DNA of 64,000 bases from Inia geoffrensis (taxonomy: Eukaryota; Chordata; Mammalia; Artiodactyla; Iniidae): assembly GCA_036417435.1 (NCBI GenBank), contig CM070899.1:69813501-69877500 (forward strand). The letters run 5' to 3'. Of the stretch, positions 61,225-64,000 are shown piece by piece; within the stretch, counting starts at the first letter, position 1; every line of letters begins with the position of its first letter. Both the position numbers and the translations under genes were made by a program. A model generated the notes under the pieces. The model saw only the letters and a program-made list of their open reading frames with translations, searched no databases and was not told the origin of the DNA.

Positions 61225-61469
61225 AATGATATTGGGGGCTTCCCTGGTGGCACAGTGGTTGAGAGTCCACCTGCCGATGCAGGGGACATGGGTTCGTGCC
61301 CCGGTCCAGGAAGATCCCACATGCCGTGGAGCGGCTGGGCCTGTGAGCCATGGCCGCTGAGCCTGCGCGTCCGGAGCCTGTGCTCCACAACGGGAGAGGC
61401 CACAACAGTGAGAGGCCCGTGTACCGCCAAAAAACAAAAAAAAAAAAAAGAAAAAAGAATGATATTGGG
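61225..61469 (+). mobile_element. CHR-type SINE with 12-bp target duplication
   Basis: The body (61237-61457) has the head GGCTTCCCTGGTGGCACAG, a B-box-like GGTTCGTGCCC and an A-rich tail with C and G interruptions. AATGATATTGGG flanks it at 61225-61236 and 61458-61469. Confidence 0.95.
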
Positions 61470-61910
61470 AAGTATAAATCTTTGGTACATTAGGTGATGA
61501 TGATGAATACCAGCTTATAAAACTTCACACTGCATTTTGTGTAACTATTTTATAACTAGAAGCTTGAGAATTTAAGTACACAGTGGGAGAGAACAAATGA
61601 ACACCTACGCAGATGTCTGCTCTAAGAACAGAGCACCAACACGCTATATGATAGAGAGAAGCAAAGTGAAGTACCCATTATAAGTGGTGCTTAACTTTAT
61701 TAAGCCAAGAGAACACTATTACTGAAAGACTCTCTCTGACAAAGGCAAATTACTTTGTTGTAATCATGTTCATGAGCTATCTTGTGGCTGCCAGTCAAGG
61801 CCTGCCATTCATCTAAATGAAGTGGTAGCCTTCAAAATGTTAATTAGATGTTACAGCCTGATCAATATTGAAAAACCTTTATAAGTTTCCACCATTTCCT
61901 TTGAAATCTC
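61470..61910. other. Unique DNA, no feature recognised
   Basis: No named repeat, gene or RNA feature is seen. Confidence 0.4.
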
Positions 61911-61913
61911 ACA

Positions 61914-62440
61914 TTTTTAAAAAAGTATATTTTATTGACATATAGTTGATTTACAATGTTGTGTTAATTTCTGCTGTACAGCAAAGTGATTGTTTTATAT
62001 ATATATATAAATATATACATATACACATTCTTTTTCATATTCTTTTCCATTATGGTTTGTCACAGGATATTGAATATAGTTCCCTGTGCTATACAGTAGC
62101 ACCTTGCTGTTTATCCATTCTATATAGTTTGCATCGGCTAACCCCAAATCCCAATCCCTCCCTCCTCCACACCCTCTCCCCTGGCAACACAAGTCTATTC
62201 TCTTTATCTGTCTGTTTCTGTTTCACAGGTAAGTTCATTTGTGTCATATTTTAGATTACACATATGTGATATCATATGATATTTGTCTTTCTCTTTCTGA
62301 CTTATTTCACTCAGTATGATTATCTCTAGGTCCATCCATGTCACTGCAAGTGGCATTATTTCATTTTTTTATGGCTGAGTAGTTATTCCATTTTATATTT
62401 GTACCACATCTTCTTTATCCAGTTATCTGTCGATGTCTTC
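61914..62440 (-). mobile_element. 5'-truncated L1 3' end
   Basis: Reverse-strand L1 3' UTR and the last part of ORF2 (plus view 'TTTATTGACATATAGTTG', 'GTTCCCTGTGCTATACAGTAG', 'TATTTCACTCAGTATGATTATC', 'ATGGCTGAGTAGTTATTCC'). A TA-rich run lies at 61997-62030. Confidence 0.88.
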
Positions 62441-63439
62441 ACACATTTTTATAAACAATAGCTATAGAATTGTGATGATGTCAAAAGGTCAGCCTGCTCC
62501 ACAAACTCCTTTGAAATCTGGAACTGTGTAGTCACATATGTGTAAATGAAAATCTGGTGATTACCTCATTGGGACATAGTTGTAAAATATCACTGAAAAA
62601 CAAATGTGTCCCTTATATCACAGAAATCTGTTTCTGAGAGTATCTGCTCTTTTAACTGAAAACATTATGTAATATTGGCCATATATTTAGGTAGATTAAG
62701 TCCTATTTGTGATATTCTGATAGGACCATGCCTAGCTCTAATGCTTCATTCTCCTACACAACTAAAATTCTTCAATTTGAAATTCATTCCTGGACTTAGG
62801 TCTCAGATATACAGCCATCTTGGGAGAGGTGACAGGTTAGGCTGCTTTGTCATCATTTGTTAGTGTGGATGAGTTTATCAGATCTTTCTTTGCCAGCACT
62901 TTAGACAGGACCCCAGAGAAGGTGGGTTGAGAGAAAGTATTACTACTTCGGAGATGTATAAAATAGACTAGGAGGGGAAGGCTAAAGGTTCCAAAACAAC
63001 GAGAATAATGTAAACTTCTGCCTAAATTTTCTGTCATTTTGGTACTATACAACAACATCTTTAGTGAGAAAGGACAGAACCTGTTATTGACAGATTATTT
63101 TACTATAATCCACATTACCTAAACACAAACTACTGATATTATATGTCTTCTACTGTCGGGGATATGTGGGAGATTTTTTAAAATCTCAGTAAATGACTTA
63201 TGGAAAAGGGGAAAAATTCATATATGATATCTCTTTTCTTCTCTTTGCTGGATTGACCTTCAGGTAGGTGCTTTGGAAATGACTAAGAATTAAGTAGTGT
63301 TGTTCCCAAAAGAAAAACTAAGGAGTAGCAATTGCCTTTTTGAGTTCCCAGGAACTATCGTATGAAGTCTTAATCAGGTCATTGGTGACTTTTTCTATCA
63401 AATTATTCTTAAGCATAGAGAATTTTAAGTGCTTATTAA
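62441..63439. other. Unique DNA, no gene recognised
   Basis: No named repeat or gene is seen. Open stretches are short and lack domains. Confidence 0.4.
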
Positions 63440-63930
63440 AATATGCATTACTGTTTATACTTAGCTTGGCCACAGCCAAGCTTTTTAAAAGGGTAGTTGA
63501 TTCTCATTTTCTAAACTTTTCTACTTCCTATCTCTTTAGCTTATTGTGTTCTGATTTCTTTCCCCACCACTATTCCCAACCACTGAAACTGCTCTCTGCA
63601 ATGTCCCTGTTGACTTCTAACATGACTAATTCACTAGATGATTTCCAGGATCCTCTTTGTACCATTTGATGCTATTGGTCCATCCCTCTCTGATATTCCC
63701 TTTTTCTGTCAGTTCTGTGACTCTCTCATCCCATTTTTCTCTTAGTATTTTGCCACTTAAATGCTAAACCTCAGTCTCCTTTATGGGCTCCTCTTCCTCA
63801 GTATACACAGGTATACCTCAGGATCCCATCTTCCATTCTTCTCAGTCTGTATACATCTCTGGAAGATCACACTCACTCCTAAGATTGCTGCTGGTCATTC
63901 CTAACAGTCAGGGAAATGGAGTCTGCAGGG
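63440..63930 (+). mobile_element. L2 LINE fragment
   Basis: Plus-strand pyrimidine-rich L2-type text ('AACTGCTCTCTGCAATGTCC', 'GATCCTCTTTGTACCATTTG', 'ATCTCTGGAAGATCACACTC'). No intact frame; the 3' end is not reached before the window closes. Confidence 0.58.
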
Positions 63931-64000
63931 TCAGCCCTTCTAAGTCCAGAGGTGAAGACTGTCTAGTGAATGGAATTGGAGGCAATGGAAAATAACACCG

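Noticed and set aside
10288..61457. tRNA genes at the B-box motifs
   Set aside because: Each motif is within a SINE with an A tail and target duplications; no tRNA cloverleaf is intact.

Overview
This window looks like nuclear DNA from a cetacean (whale or dolphin). Eight tRNA-derived SINEs carry the CHR-type head (GGCTTCCCTGGTGGCGCAGTGG..., or the related CCCTGGTAGTCCAGTGG form). All long LINE-1 copies share one 3' end type known from cetartiodactyls. I see no BovB or Bov-tA repeats of the ruminant kind, and no Alu or rodent B1. The assignment rests on recognised repeat sequence, not on a database search.

I recognise no complete host gene. The window reads as AT-rich intergenic or intronic DNA built from layers of retroelements. 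0-8.8 kb: old L1M, L2 and MIR fragments and quiet DNA. 8.8-14.7 kb: a very old minus-strand L1, broken up by a younger L1M copy and two CHR SINEs. 15.0-22.1 kb: a near-complete, roughly 7.1-kb minus-strand L1 with 13-bp target-site duplications, a GC-rich 5' UTR/promoter, and disabled ORF1 and ORF2. 22.4-26.2 kb: three more L1 pieces, one a twin-primed (5'-inverted) insertion that later received a SINE. 26.2-42 kb: mostly unique DNA with scattered old L1, MLT1, MER5, L2, MIR and two SINEs. 42.4-45.8 kb: a heavily decayed endogenous retrovirus internal region with a pol remnant. 47.5-50.4 kb: old L1 3' UTR fragments. 53.1-54.95 kb: a second twin-primed L1 with a perfect 22-bp duplication. 56.6-60.9 kb: a plus-strand L1 with a 5' end, an interrupted ORF1 and a large internal deletion, carrying two nested SINEs. 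61-64 kb: one more SINE, an L1 3' fragment and an L2 fragment.

Nothing here works as a pathway. The biology is that of L1 reverse transcriptase moving itself and, in trans, the CHR SINEs. The nesting gives a relative time order of insertions. A few short open stretches flanked by plausible splice signals (46.4 kb and 30.2 kb on minus, 35.1 kb on plus) are the best candidates for host exons or exon relics. They are unproven and I do not name a gene for them.
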